Part shown: positions 49,301 to 60,862 of the stretch, piece by piece
How the letters are laid out: every line of letters begins with the position of its first letter
Numbering within the stretch: position 1 is the stretch's first letter
NCBI GenBank assembly: GCA_036785705.1
Contig: JAWUZG010000028.1
Location: forward strand, 1,860,001 to 1,924,000
Direction of reading: 5' to 3'
From: Acanthornis magna
Taxonomy: Eukaryota > Chordata > Aves > Passeriformes > Acanthizidae
DNA: 64,000 nucleotides
The notes under the pieces: model-generated
Seen by the model: the letters and a program-made list of their open reading frames with translations, nothing else
Told to the model about the DNA's origin: nothing
Database searches by the model: none
Made by a program: the position numbers and the translations under genes

Positions 49301-52300
49301 GGTGCTGCTGATGCACTTGCTGCTGCTGCTGCTGCTGCTGGGGAAACTGGTGAGGCTGCTGCTGTTGGAAAGACTGCTGGGAGATCTGGGGTTGCTGCTG
49401 CTGCTGCTGGAGCTGCATGAGTTGCTGAGGTTGAAGGTGTAAAAGAGGATGGTGCTGTTGCTGCTGTGCTTGATGTGACTGCTGCAATAAATGTGTCTCT
49501 GGTGTTAGTTTCACTTGACTAAACAGCACCACATTTGGATGTCCCTGTTGGCTATGATTTACTTGTTGTTCTAAACTTTTTGTAGGTGCTGAAAGTGATT
49601 GTAATATCTAGAAAACAAAGATTATTTTTGTGACCTTTTGGTTGTCATTCGGTTTTAAAAATATTTTTAAAACTACTGGGAAAATACAATTTCTAAAAGA
49701 AAAGAACCCTACGCCTAAATACCTTTTGAGCTAAACAAAAACCTTTAACTGCTTAATAGCAAAATGAAAAGGCAGGACTTACACAGAGAGAAGTGTGGAG
49801 CTGCATGTGGCTCCTAATAAACAGCAATGCATATTTTAGTTAAATTTAAGATTAAAGCCCATCCCTGTATTATTAATAATTTCTCCAACATAGCATTATG
49901 ACTATTAACACTACATTAATAATTACATTGATCAACTGCAATATTAATTTTAAAATCCCATAGGCCCATTAAATTCAGAGCTTAGCTCCACGGTCTTATT
50001 TTCACTTAAAAATTGTTAATGATACCTTCATTAATTAGTGTTGTTTGAAACATGGGAATCCTGTTCTCTTTTAAACCAATTCAGGAATATATAGCTTTTT
50101 TTTTAATCTCAATTCCAAAAAACAAAGAAAAACATTGATCTGCTGAGCACTAAGGGCTTCTTGGGGAAAAGAAAAAAAACAAACAACCTAACCTCCCTAC
50201 TTTAGAATACTAAATTTTAGGTTTATACAGTGCCGAAGTAATCTGGAATTTAATTTTATTTTTAGACGTATAATTCACTGTTAAGAGAAAAATCATTTCG
50301 CACTAAGCAGACACAAGTTAGCAAGTGAATTTTTAAGCATCAAAAAAGGGAAAATTAAGCAAAGTTCTAATAGATTAGGATGAGTTCTATATATTCATTA
50401 AAATATTTTAATATGAACTACCTCTTAGAAATGAGAAGGACAATAAGAAGATCTAGACTTGCCACTCAAAGTCTTTTAAACATGAAATCAGCTTTGATGA
50501 ATCCTGCAAAGTTTGTTTCCTTCACCCTCACTATTTCAACACATACAGTGTCACCTTCAGCAATGTGCATGTGTGAGAGAGGAATCAAAGCACATCACTA
50601 AAACACAAAGCCAATTAACTGTATCCTCTCAGCCAGACATCCATCAACTCTCCATAATAGGTGGCTCAAGTGTTTTCACAATGCACATCAAAACATCTCA
50701 GGTGTCACCTAAATAATTCTGATGTGGTTGGTACAGCACACACGTGCAACCATGATTATCAATGCATCACCCATCACTCATGTCTCAGCAACACCACAGT
50801 AGAAATATTCAATAACTAAAACTAACATACACAAAAAATGTTTCTGTGGCTCAGTATGAGGAGCTACTCTCCACAACAAGTCCTAAAAGTCAAAATTACA
50901 GAAGTTTCAAGACACTTATTTCAAAATAAAGGGAGAAAATTTACCGAAGTATCTAGGGCTATATTCAGAAAGTAACTATGTATCTGCAAACACCTGATGA
51001 TGACAGATCTTGCCACTGGCAGAAATCTGAGGTTCAATTAAACACTAACTTTCCAAGAATGTTCACCAAGACTTGCACTCATCATTCAGGACACAAAGAA
51101 AAAGTGAAGTTATAGGGGGAAAAGGTAGAACTGGTATTCCTCCCCTCTAGGAAGCAGACTGACGGTTCTTAATGCAAAGCCATTCTGCACATACTGGAGC
51201 TGGCACAGCAGCTGGAGAGGGTACTTGGTACAGCCCTGGCACACCACAGTCCAGCCCCTACTTCAGCAGACTGTGGGTGAACAGAGACAATCCAAAGCAC
51301 ACTAACACCAACTGCCCTGCAGCTCTGTAAATATTACTGACAGAGAAATACTTCCACAGGGGATACCACTCAAGAGTATTTGACAGCACAGTGACTGGGC
51401 TGGAGATGTGGTGGCCAACTTACCCATGCTGGCCAACTGAACAAAAGGTTGGCAGTTCTGCTCAGGTCTTACCCTGAAGTCTCAGCCCTCAAACAATTCA
51501 AGGCACTAAGAGGAGGAATCTAAGACCCAGATTTAAAATAAAGCCTGCATTTCCATTTCATATCCAGAAGTCATATAGACAGCAGAGAACCAACATTTCC
51601 GAGGGACTCGACATTTTGTGTTTAGGTACTGGCTGGATGCCTCTGTGCTACTCAGGCACCTTTCAAAGTTTTATCATCTAATGAACATCCAAAGAAAGGC
51701 GCCAGTGCAATTATTTAAGTAAAAGATATGTCTAACATTTACCAGCACCTATGTTTCTCATGCTCCCTTCCCACAAACTTCTAAGAATTTTAATACTGCA
51801 ACTGCAGCATGCTCATTTGCTTTTTATTTTCTTGTAGAAATACATTCAATACAAGAACTGCAATTATTTCAACTACATAAGTGGCATAAGAATGTGTAAG
51901 TTGGGACTTCTCCTTCATAGTCTTGGCTACACTATGTAACAACCTAATGATGCCCAGCAGAACAATGCTGTATAGAACTGAACCTACTGTGGGAACAATC
52001 AATTTCACAGTTCTGTATGTTTATAGCACAAATAATTCCTTGCACTGATTGAGAAACTTGAAGGGTAGGAAACCAGGTTTCATGAACTACCAAAATAATT
52101 CTAAATGAATTATTTTTTTCCCTCTTACTGAAAAGTCCTTACTGAAACTCTAACCATGTTGTAGCTAAATATAGCTTTACTCCTCCAAACTTTTTTTCTA
52201 AATGCATTCTTACTTCTGTGAACCTGTTATAAATTGTTACTTATTACAGAGAAGTTATGAATTTGGCCACAATTCTAAGTAATAAAGGGAAAGTTTTAAC

Positions 52301-55300
52301 TTTGGACATTTTAAGAACAGTAAAAGGAAACTGAAGATCTTGGATACGATAGCTCCTAAGAAAAAGTCCCATAGCTTATAAATTAAAAATCCAACACTTA
52401 CATGTGCTACATTTGATGGTCTATTAATCTGCTGAATATCAGCACTATTAGTAATATTCCTTAACGTCCGCACGGCTGGACTCCACGTGGCCATCATTTC
52501 CTGGCGGTCAGAACTTTGGGCACCTTGTACTGAAGCCATGAGGTTGCCTCTCATATCAGGAGGCAAAATGTTACCTGGCACTGGTGGGACATTGGCACAC
52601 AAATTTATCAACCCGGAGTCTTTCCCTTGAGGCAACCTACGCTTTGCTGCAGATGCCTGTGGGACTTCAGCTGGTGTCCAGTTCAAATTCCTTTCCTGTT
52701 TTTCTGGAGAGGAATCGGAAGAATCATCAAACATCAGTTCCCCTTTTGCCTTATCAGCAGTAGTAGATTTTGGTGAAAAAGCTTGATCACCCAAAGGTGA
52801 TCCTTCTCGAGAAGATGCTGGGCTTGATAATTTTTCATCAGTACTAGCCTCATTTTGTGAATCTTGTTCTTCATTTTCTGCTTCTTCCTCCTCTTCCTCC
52901 TCCTCCTCTTCTTCCTCCTCGTATATAATTAAACGAGGATGATAAGGAGTCTCTTCTTTTCTACTCTTATCAGCTATAGAATCCAGTACCCAGTCTGGGG
53001 TCACAATTTTAATGCTGTCCCGTTTATAAGCACATTCATATTTTTCCTGGAGAAAAAAAAGGTTTTATTTAATGACCAAAAAAAATCACAAATAAGGTCT
53101 TTGAGATCAGGGCTAGAGCATAGAAAGGGAAATTACAAGAGTCTGTCCAATACCAGAGAGTGATCTCTCCCAAATCCAACAGGAAACACTACACTACTGT
53201 GCAGAACCACAAGCTCCAAGAGATTAAAACAAAAACCCCAAAATTCTACACATTTACAGAATAAAGGACTCAAAAGGCACGACTGCAGAAGATGAACGTC
53301 TTCACTTACAATATTCTTCTCTAACCCAATCACCAAAAGATTCCAACCCAGCATCAGGGAACACCACAGTCAATACTATGAAAAAGTACTTGGGGAAAAA
53401 GTCGGAATTTCATAATAAAGTAGAGACAAATATTTAGAGACAAGTTGATCACTGAAAAGCATTTCAGCAGGAATACAGCTTAAATCTTAAAGCTTTGTTG
53501 CTTCCCTTCCTAATAAACAGAGTAGACACAGAATCAGTGTTCTATTTATCCAAATACCCTCATTGATGGAAGCCCCTCACCTACATCAAAACAGTACAAA
53601 AGAAGAAAGAAAATTTTCTTTAGAAAATTTGAAACTTATTTCAGGATCTAATATTTTAAAGTGATTGAGCTGGTATTTTCTTTTATGTCAAACAACATAA
53701 ATTAACAACAAGCACATTCAGAGGAAATTAATTTAATGATTCTCTGGAGTTATTTCCTACAATGAAACTGTCATTCATATACAGTAATAAAGAGATGGGA
53801 GATGAAATCAAGTTTATTTGCTGACACGAGTTTTTATTCTTTCTTTCTGGGGAGAATTATTAACAATCTTGTTTTATCATCCTGTGTCAGAGCAATCATG
53901 TAAGTTTTCCTAGTGACAAAACTGCTCTTGTTACACACTGCTGCAGATTCCCTCATAGTACATCAGAGCAGCAGGACTGGAAGCAAAAAGTAATCATCCC
54001 ATAAAACTGTTCCATTCAACAATTATGCGCATTAAAATATTTGTACCCTACGGACAGGAAATGCTAATACCTTTTTAAGTTTCTTGACTGGTAAGCTAAA
54101 GATAACATACTTTCTTTTAAAAAGCTTATTTTTTAAGTTTTTAAGTAAGTTATTAAAGTATGATTCTTAATATATTTCATTGCCTCTTACAAACAAAATT
54201 TTAGGTAATAAAGATTTGTCCAAGCATTATATTTTATTGTGATGAAAGGGACAGCTAGAATGGTGTTCAAAACACCCTTCTAAATTATACACCGAAGAAA
54301 GATAATTCACTTAATAAAAAGAAAAAGTCAAAACCATCACACACACATATCCACAAAAAGGAAGCCAGCCCCACAAAGGTTCTTTTGTTTTAAAGAAGAA
54401 AATGCATTAATTTCCTATAGCCACACTTTCTCTTCTCCCAATGCAAGCCCATATTTTATTCTTCAATTTTTCATTTTTCTTCACTGATTCTGTATCTGTG
54501 GATTTACAAATCACTAATGACTGTGACGTATCAAAATTAGGCTAAGACAAACAAGATAAAGAATAAAATTCTTTGTTCAAACAGGAATTCAAATACCAGT
54601 GTGAAATTGGACATCTTTTGAATTAATCAGGCTTAAAGCCATGCAGAAAATAAGTACAAACGGAATAGCTGCAATGCATAATTTTGCTGAATTTAGTTGT
54701 TAATGAACAGTCTTAAGAATTCTAACTTCAGGGAGATGGAAAATTTTTGATTATTCAAAAGCAAATGAGAGCTACAAGAAGAATTGTACATGTAATAAAC
54801 TCTTACCCCCTTTGGCTCAGGCACAATCAAATGAGTACACTTCTTATTGAGGCTCAGCTGGCAATTCCCTCCATAAAAAGTAATCAAAGCCCACAGCGTA
54901 CTTCGGTCTTCAGACGAAACCTAAAAGGAAGGTGGAAAAGCCTTTTAGTTCTGTGCACCCAGCTGCCTTCAGCTGGAAGGATTTTAGCAATCCACAACAT
55001 ACCATTTACAAGGCTAACATATTACCTAACACTTTTAAATCCCAAATTAGCACAAAAGTTTGAGAAAAAAAAGGGTGACAAAGACACACAAGAAAAACCA
55101 CTAAAGAGTAATTTTTAACCTGCACAGAGACAGAGAAAACAAACAGAAAAAAAAAGTCATAGTACAACAGAAAAACTGGTATCTCTCCTCAAAAGACCAA
55201 AGCATCATACATATAATGTACATTGGAGTAGACTGAAATATGGTTCACTTCTTACCTGAGAGAGACAAGCAGTGACTCCAAAAAAAATCTGACATGATTC

Positions 55301-58300
55301 TGGAGAGAAGCCATTTACACTGGAAAGCAGGAGTCAAGGATGCAAAATAATTGAGAGTTTCCTGAGGAACATTAGAAGGAAATTAAACAGTCTACATAAT
55401 ACTTCTCAGATATTCTCAAGTATTTGACCATTCAAAAACTCTCATCTTTAATAGCATATTGTCTGTTTCCAATTAAAAGATGTATGCACCAATAAAAATT
55501 ATGTACAAACTGAACCAGGACACCTGTAATACTATGATCAATTTTGGTAACACTCTAAACCTTCCTCTTCCCAAAACATCTCCCTTAGCCCACCTCAGAA
55601 CGCTGAGCTTATATCATTATCAATAACTTGAGTCATTGTCAATAACTTCCTTCTATTATCAAGTGCTAATTGGCCATGCTTAAAAATACAGGAGAACCTG
55701 GAGAAGACAGTATTAACAGCAAATTTAATTGTATCAGGAACAGTGTGGCCAGCAGGACCAGGGCAGGGATTGTCCTCCTGCATGGACTACTGGTGAGGCT
55801 GCACCTCGAATCCTGTGTTTAGTCCTGGGATCCTCAATTGGCAAGGACACTGCGGTGCTGGAGCAGGTCTGGAGACAGGCAACAGAGCTGGTGAAGGGTC
55901 TGGAGCACAGGTCCTGTGAGGAGGAGCTGAAGGAACTGGGGGTATTGAACATGGAGAAGAGTCAGGGGAGACCTTATCACCCTCTACAATCACCTGAAAA
56001 GAGGTTGTAGCCGGGCTGGAGGTGGTCTCTTGTCCCCAGTAACAGGTCATAGGACAAGACAAAATGACCTCAAGTTGTGCCAGGGGAGGCTTAGATTGGG
56101 TATCACGAAAAGTTTCTTCACCAAAAGGGCTGTGAAGCATTGAAACAGGCAGCCCACAGCATGGTAGTGGAGGCACCACCTCTGGAGGTTTTTAAAAGAT
56201 GTACAGATGTGGCACTGAGGGACATAGTTTAGTGATGAACTTGGCAGTGCTGGGTTAACACAGTTGGACAAGATGATTTCAGAGGTCTTTCCCAACCTAA
56301 ACAATTCTATTCTGTGGTTGTTCTTCCTGTTCTGAGTGGCTGAGACAAAACAATACAGGGTTAGACTGCAGCATGGTAATAGCAATACAATACTGAGGCA
56401 CTGTAAGTTGACTGGGGAGACTACAAAATCTGCACTCTGGGAGGGGCCTTGTGAAACAGGTGAGAACAGTTTGACAGAACTGACCTGGGAAAGACAGACG
56501 GACAACTGAACTTCTGCAACTTCCCTCGCTTTTCTACACTTTCATATGGTCTTGTCTTTAAGATCCATGAACATTAGTAAAAAAATAAAAAGGACTACTG
56601 AAACAGGTGTGCATTGTGTCACAAGCAGACACTGAGATTTTGTAAATGAAACAAAATTATTTTCCCCCTGCTGCTGACAGCTGCACCAGCAACACTCAAG
56701 TTTTGAGACACAGAAGAGACAGCACACAAAAGCTGACAACAAAGGCCCAGAGCACTTTAAAACTTGAGAACAGATTACTGCCATTACTCAGATACCTTAA
56801 GAAGTTCAAGCCTGATGAACATCCTAAATTTCGCCATGTTGCTCTCCATCCAAGGCAGAAATTCAGTACTGGATCTTTCACAAGTGTATATTTGTCTACT
56901 CCCTGCCTGAATATCTACTGCTAGAACATAAACTAGAAACAGTCAGTATTTAACTTTTAAGAGGTCCATCAGTTTGCCTGGAGTTTGCACTCTCAGAAGA
57001 ACAGGAGTGAAACAGACCCTCTTAAAACAGTTACAAGCAGCATAACAATAAAACAAAAAAGAGGGAATTCAGAGGTGCTCTGAATCTCTTTTATCTGTAC
57101 AAGACCATGGAAAAATACACCCTCCTCATTCTTGCTTTTGCTGCAAAAGAAACTGCCAGCCCTCTTTATGGCATTATAGCCAAGGTTTTCACACATGAAA
57201 TTCTTTTTCCTTCTTCACCAAGTCTGCTTCCAGCTTCATTTTTCTGCTACTTTCCTGCCACTGCAGGTTAGTCAGACTTTGCAAACGTCAATGAGCAGGG
57301 CACAGGAGAACACTCCGCCTTCTTAAGTTCCCCCTGGTGAAAACAACTTCCACTAAGAAACAGACAAAATTACTGTGCTTTTACACTGGATTAAATCCTT
57401 CTATATTAAGCTTTACCTTTACAACTGACAGGCAAATGCCCATCAAATAAGCACCGCAATTGGTAAGGCAATGTAAAATCCTTATGGCTCTTATTAGATC
57501 CATATGTCTAACTGACACAAGATGTTTCCAGGACTTGGTTCTTCAGAAATTCAATGACCACTTTGAGCATTACTTCTCCAAATCAAAACATAAACAGAAG
57601 ACAAAAATGCAGAATCTCAAACTTCTGCCTAAACTGGGTCCAAAAGCAATCAACTGGAAAATCTAAGCTATTCCTATAAATGGCTGTATTTTTTTCATTA
57701 TGGCAGTACCTAAATCCCTAATGAAAGGCCAGATGTCACTGCACTAGAAGTCATAAAGAGACTGAAACAGGACAAAACAAAGTTAAGACTTAACAACCCA
57801 TTTTAGTGAGCACAATAAGGCTCAGAGTAAAACCTAAACCCACCATGCTCTAAGGACACGAAGTGCTAGAAAGTCAAAGGTCCAAGGACACATTTATTGC
57901 TAACAGGTGTACCAAACTTCCTTCTTCCATGCAACTGAAGAACAAGACACTACTGAGACCTGGTCTTTTCATTTGGCCGTTCCTATACACCCACAATAAA
58001 GACTTCCTGAGCAATAGCCATTGAGGGCTCCATTCCCACATTTATTGCTACAATTTAGTTATGGACTGCATCACTCCGTTGTTTCATCTGTTTATTTCTC
58101 TTCTGGGTATCCAATAACGTCAGCTCTTAGAGTACCATTTTAGAAAACCCTGGCTGCAGATGGAAGACAATTTTTTTATGCAAACTTCTTCATGTGAAAA
58201 ACAAATGCAACTTCCTAATGTGAAAGAATATCAATAATGAAATGTTACGTTACTTAAGCCTGAAAATGTAGCTAATTCCAAGGGGGTTTTTCGTGAACAC

Positions 58301-60862
58301 TGCTCATGGACAGGGAGAAGGTTTAGAGACGTGTGACATAAACAACTAAACACTCTCATCCTGATGATGAAAGGGCAATAAACACATTCATTATGTCCAG
58401 ACACAAATGACCAAGACCACTAGCCCAAACCACATCACAGAGACATAGCAAGATGGAAAGGTACACACCTTAAAATAATGGCTAGAAAACAGAAATTCTG
58501 AATCCCTGAAGCACATTAAGGCCTGAATTCCTAATATGAGCACCTGGACCCTTGCACCTACCACCTCTTGTATCACCTCATTTGGTAACACTTGTCCTCT
58601 AAGTGCCTATGAAGCACAAAATAGGCAAAGGGACAGGAAAACTGAAGACAAAGAAGTTCCAAGCATGCTGCAATCTTGGCAGGCAAAACATGCTACGATT
58701 TTAAAAGTTTAAGCCGTACCTACTTGAAACAGTCTTGAATCCCTCAATGGTATCTATTTTAACATGTTTCCTATAGAATTAATCCAATTTAGAACCTAAA
58801 AGGATACGGCAGAAGAGCTCCACAGCGAACGGACAGGATCACCCAGGAAGGCTGAAAAAAACAAAAACCACAAGACATTAAAAACCTTGGTCCACATGTA
58901 CAAAGTAAGAATTACCTTCCAAGTTCATGCTATACTTTTCAGCTTTGGAAGTCTACATGTTTCACAGATATTGCACTTAGTCTACAGAAAAGAATGTTCT
59001 CATTTATTTGCAAGAGTTCACATAAAGACAGCTCAAAGGTTGTGCAGCAACTCCCTTCTCTTGTGCCAGTTAAAGTATTTATTCATCCTCTCCCTTTTTG
59101 CAGTTCTCCTTGCTTGTAAGAAAAAATAATTCAGAAAACCTCACTCTACACTTACCATCAAGGAGTGAAGAACCATAACCATACACAGAAAGAGTTTTCT
59201 AAAAGAACAATGCCGGTTGCTGAGCAGTGATGGCCCCTACCCGACAGTATTCTGGGACAGAAGGGCTCAAAGGGACACAGGGAGGTGGCAGTGAATGGAG
59301 GAGATGTAGGACACTGGTCCCAATGCAGCAGATAAGGAAGAATGGGCAAAAAGTGACACCACATTCAGTATGAAATCACATTTTCTCAAAAGACAAGCAA
59401 AAAGATATATTGAGGCAATGATGCTTATGGTGTCCCACTTCTTGTTATTCCCTTTTTCTTATAAGGCATAATACAAAAAACAGCTAAAAACATTTAACTT
59501 CTAACTCCTCAATCCTTATGGGGAAAAAAAAGGATATTTTCCTCCCTTAAGTTTTTATCTTCCTTTTTCCATATAATCAGCTACCTTTGCCTCTGACTTC
59601 CACTCCCTTAATACTTAAGTCTAATCTTCTTGATTACAGATCATGCTGTGATGTTTTCAGGTCAAACTAAGTGACATTAGTGAAAGACTTTCTCTCATTT
59701 GGCAAATGAGTTGGCAGTTATGAAGGAAATTAAATTATTTAAGTGAATGGCATCAGAAAGCAGGAAGTGCTCTCTACCATGCTGATGTCCTTCCTTCTCG
59801 TGAGAATGGCAGCAGTTTCCTTGTTTATAAGGCTAAAATTACACCAAAAAACACTTCAGAAAAAGGAACTAAAAATTAATCCACACACCCACTATAACCA
59901 TAAAGTTCCCTAGACAAGCACCTTTCATTTTTTAGAATTAATTCATAGTCCTACACCATAAGTGAACTCTCATGACGTAATATATCAAAATTCTCTACTG
60001 CTACCTGTAACTCTATGGAAAAAATAACCCAGAATCATGTATCCAAAGGTATTAGCAGCAAAATTCTAGTGTTATTTCTTCCAATCTCTCATGTGACTTC
60101 CAGAGTGACAAGTTCACATTTTCAAACACGAAGCCCATAATTTTTCACTGGAAAAAGACCTCACTATTGCAAGGTTGTAACAAAATATTGGTAATTTCAG
60201 TATGAGAAAGAAAAAAAACATATTAAAAAACCCCTTTAAAAACTAAAATAAGGAGGAAAAAATCCCTAATTTTCTACAAGTTCTTATAGTCCACAACATA
60301 GTACGCATATGCAGAATCAACAAAATAATTTTGCACCTTGCCAATTATACATGTGTTTAAAAAAAAATCCTCAGCAATCTACTACTTATTCTAAACTGAG
60401 ATCTTCCATTGTCAGAAGCTGGTAAGAACCTTCCCATCAGAAATATTTCTAAAGTGGAGTTAACAGGACATCATCTCACAGATGACTGAAAGAAAAATCT
60501 GAAAAAAAAAACCAAACCAGAAGACTAAAAGATACCCAAACCACTGACAGATACAGAGCAACAGCAGAAATGAGAGACAGAGTTGTAATAGAAGTCTGCC
60601 AAGTCAGGATGGAAGTTTGTGCAACAAGAATATAAGATTTTTAAAGATGTATTTTATTTGGTTATCATCTGAACATGAATATTTTGTTATAACAATGAAG
60701 CATCTATATCATAGATGAGTCACTCACCTTTACCACAGGGAGATCAAAAACTTCACGAGATTCTCCAACTTCCGGATTGTCCCCATCTTCTGAAATAATA
60801 TGCGAAGCCAGTGCATTGTAAGAAACTTCCTTTGCTTTCCCAGCTTTCAGAAGTTGGATAAC
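34255..60862 (-). CDS. PAXIP1: PAXIP1 (PTIP), BRCT-domain adaptor; 19 of about 20 coding exons, 5' end missing
   Basis: Seen: joining exons 60862-60728, 58851-58808, 55319-55256, 54920-54807, 53046-52402, 49607-48887, 48115-48021, 47062-46967, 46640-46503, 45175-45054, 44506-44322, 44190-44147, 41137-41070, 40686-40584, 38446-38278, 36812-36712, 35569-35435, 35351-35276 and 34370-34255 gives 3171 bases in one frame (1056 codons and a stop). Every join has GT and AG and a matching phase. Residues counted from the first visible one: BRCT1/2 about 1-155, acidic and Ser-rich linker about 160-334, Gln-rich region 335-574, BRCT3/4 about 575-800, BRCT5/6 about 840-1050. Known: PAXIP1 is a nuclear partner of 53BP1, gamma-H2AX and the KMT2C/D H3K4 methyltransferase complexes, and human PAXIP1 has about 1069 residues. 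Inferred: about 27 N-terminal residues come from exon 1 outside the window. Identity is near certain from extended similarity to the vertebrate protein as remembered. Confidence 0.97.
34580..35005 (+). mobile_element. Degenerate ERVL-type LTR remnant in the last PAXIP1 intron
   Basis: It shares the block CCCATGCTCTGCCAGTGAG with the LTR at the right edge. It then runs through GCTGAGCAACTGTGTTGTGC, a T-rich region with ATTATT repeats, TTATTAAACTCTTCTATCTC and AACCCATGAGG to a GCTTAAACCAC end, as in songbird ERVL-class LTRs. The first third is missing. It is plus-oriented, antisense to PAXIP1, and makes up nearly half of the 905-base intron. Confidence 0.75.
35276..35351 (-). CDS. PAXIP1: PAXIP1 coding exon 19, BRCT6
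   Basis: 76 bases encoding [20 protein letters not shown] and FARGI, ending one base into an Asp codon (donor GTATGT). [12 protein letters not shown] is a core strand of BRCT6. Confidence 0.95.
35435..35569 (-). CDS. PAXIP1: PAXIP1 coding exon 18, start of BRCT6
   Basis: 45 codons, phase 0: [29 protein letters not shown], ending EHKQNK. The donor is GTGTGT and the acceptor TTTTTAG. It carries the GG turn of BRCT6. Confidence 0.95.
36712..36812 (-). CDS. PAXIP1: PAXIP1 coding exon 17, BRCT5-BRCT6 linker
   Basis: 101 bases completing an Asp codon, then [20 protein letters not shown] to AQVAPLFK, phase 0 at a GTAAGT donor. It forms the linker and the segment preceding BRCT6. Confidence 0.95.
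38278..38446 (-). CDS. PAXIP1: PAXIP1 coding exon 16, BRCT5 core
   Basis: 169 bases from [20 protein letters not shown] to [10 protein letters not shown] plus one base (donor GTAAGT). It includes the phosphopeptide-pocket region [11 protein letters not shown] and the motif TPEWLEEC. It is almost unchanged from the mammalian sequence as remembered. Confidence 0.96.
40584..40686 (-). CDS. PAXIP1: PAXIP1 coding exon 15, start of BRCT5
   Basis: 103 bases: [18 protein letters not shown], then [16 protein letters not shown], the first strand and helix of BRCT5. Phase 0 at the GTGACT donor. BRCT5/6 is the pair known to bind phosphorylated H2AX. Confidence 0.94.
41070..41137 (-). CDS. PAXIP1: PAXIP1 coding exon 14, BRCT4-BRCT5 spacer
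   Basis: 68 bases encoding [23 protein letters not shown]. It leaves in phase 2, with AG of an Arg codon. The spacer is Lys/Arg-rich (SSKRPRIED across the junction) and could act as a nuclear localisation signal, which is an inference from its composition. Confidence 0.93.
41956..42582 (-). mobile_element. Solo LTR, ERVK-like, with 6-bp target duplication
   Basis: The 627-base element begins TGTAAG and ends CCAACA on the plus strand, and is flanked on both sides by GACCCC (41,950-41,955 and 42,583-42,588). TG...CA ends with a 6-base duplication are typical of ERVK-class integration. On the minus strand an AATAAA lies at 42,054-42,049, about 93 bases before the LTR end, the usual place for the R-U5 boundary. 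The element therefore has the same orientation as PAXIP1 and sits in the intron between exons 13 and 14. No internal retroviral genes remain. Confidence 0.8.
44147..44190 (-). CDS. PAXIP1: PAXIP1 coding exon 13
   Basis: 44 bases encoding the end of an Asp codon and then [14 protein letters not shown]. The acceptor is CCCTAG and the donor GTATGT. It links BRCT4 to the spacer before BRCT5. The next intron downstream (44,146-41,138) contains the solo LTR. Confidence 0.92.
44322..44506 (-). CDS. PAXIP1: PAXIP1 coding exon 12, BRCT4
   Basis: 185 bases. It completes the Glu codon, then [20 protein letters not shown], the Trp motif [16 protein letters not shown], and ends HLVLNLL plus one base (donor GTAAGA). 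The acceptor tract is weak (TTACCACCAAG), but it is the only one that keeps the phase with exon 11. The exon is clearly richer in G+C than the introns around it. Confidence 0.94.
45054..45175 (-). CDS. PAXIP1: PAXIP1 coding exon 11, start of BRCT4
   Basis: 122 bases from [20 protein letters not shown] to TVLICKE, leaving after two bases of the Glu codon (donor GTAAGT). [17 protein letters not shown] is the second and third strand of BRCT4. It is nearly identical to the mammalian sequence as remembered. Confidence 0.96.
46503..46640 (-). CDS. PAXIP1: PAXIP1 coding exon 10, BRCT3 Trp helix
   Basis: 46 codons, phase 0, beginning [18 protein letters not shown] and ending [13 protein letters not shown] is the conserved Trp position. 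A longer open frame overlaps it in another register; the exon frame was chosen because it joins both neighbours in phase and matches the family. Confidence 0.95.
46967..47062 (-). CDS. PAXIP1: PAXIP1 coding exon 9, BRCT3
   Basis: 32 codons, phase 0. [21 protein letters not shown] is the typical BRCT GG-turn and CTHLL strand; the exon ends VSNMYAQ. The acceptor is TTACCAG and the donor GTGAGC. Confidence 0.95.
48021..48115 (-). CDS. PAXIP1: PAXIP1 coding exon 8, start of BRCT3
   Basis: 95 bases, finishing the Ile codon and then [19 protein letters not shown] to LLATWKR, ending in phase 0 at a GTGAGA donor. [12 protein letters not shown] is the first beta strand of BRCT3. Confidence 0.95.
48887..49607 (-). 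CDS. PAXIP1: PAXIP1 coding exon 7: glutamine-rich region
   Basis: 721 bases, entering in phase 0 and leaving one base into an Ile codon (donor GTTAGT). It starts [19 protein letters not shown] and ends LFGHDPAVE. In between lie about 190 residues dominated by Gln with scattered Leu, His, Phe and Pro, in runs of up to about eight Gln, mostly CAG with CAA interruptions. Mammalian PAXIP1 has the same low-complexity block at this place, but its length varies. The opposite strand shows long Ala/Leu frames that are only shadows of the CTG repeats. Confidence 0.96.
52402..53046 (-). CDS. PAXIP1: PAXIP1 coding exon 6: end of BRCT2, acidic tract, Ser-rich linker
   Basis: 215 codons, phase 0. It begins [15 protein letters not shown] and includes the BRCT2 motif TPDWVLD. 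It then runs into 13 consecutive Glu, an acidic, Ser-rich stretch ([16 protein letters not shown]) and the conserved [18 protein letters not shown] segment, ending NRPSNVAH before a GTAAGT donor. This linker connects the N-terminal BRCT pair to the Gln-rich region. The Glu tract is coded by mixed GAG/GAA, so it is not a pure microsatellite. Confidence 0.97.
54807..54920 (-). CDS. PAXIP1: PAXIP1 coding exon 5, BRCT2
   Basis: 38 codons, phase 0 at both ends, from [18 protein letters not shown] to [11 protein letters not shown]. The pattern GG...KCTHLIV is the central part of a BRCT fold. The acceptor is TTTTAG and the donor GTAAGA. Confidence 0.95.
55256..55319 (-). CDS. PAXIP1: PAXIP1 coding exon 4, start of BRCT2
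   Basis: 64 bases: one base completing the Pro codon, then 21 codons from VNGFSPESC to TACLSQ. The donor is GTAAGA and the acceptor CTTTCCAG. It links BRCT1 to BRCT2. It lies about 420 bases on the transcript-downstream side of the antisense CR1 fragment in intron 3. Confidence 0.94.
55738..56320 (+). mobile_element. CR1 LINE 3' end, antisense in PAXIP1 intron 3
   Basis: The sequence from CAGTGTGGCCAGCAGGACC through GGTGAGGCTGCACCTCGAA, GGACAAGACAAAATGACCTC and GATGATTTCAGAGGTCTTTC to a terminal ATTCTATTCTGTGG follows the CR1 3' region. It is 5'-truncated, as most CR1 copies are. Open frames within it are not genes. Confidence 0.9.
58808..58851 (-). CDS. PAXIP1: PAXIP1 coding exon 3, BRCT1 Trp motif
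   Basis: 44 bases, entering in phase 0 and leaving after two bases of a Pro codon. It encodes [15 protein letters not shown] and carries the conserved Trp of the last BRCT1 helix. The acceptor follows a T-rich run (TTTTTTCAG) and the donor is GTATCC. Human has Gln and Thr where this copy has Arg and Ala. Confidence 0.93.
60728..60862 (-). CDS. PAXIP1: PAXIP1 coding exon 2 (first one visible), BRCT1
   Basis: 45 codons, phase 0 at both ends. It begins [18 protein letters not shown] and ends EVFDLPVVK. The acceptor reads TTTAG and the donor GTGAGT on the minus strand. It encodes the first strand, helix and loop of BRCT1. In the mammalian protein the residues just before it (ending DIDPQ) are in exon 1, so this is not a start exon; no initiating Met precedes it in frame with a good context. 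Confidence 0.95.

Noticed and set aside
48839..49442. Long plus-strand frames rich in Ala or Leu opposite PAXIP1 exon 7
   Set aside because: They are reverse-strand readings of the CAG-rich glutamine exon; the minus-strand frame joins its neighbours in phase and matches PAXIP1.
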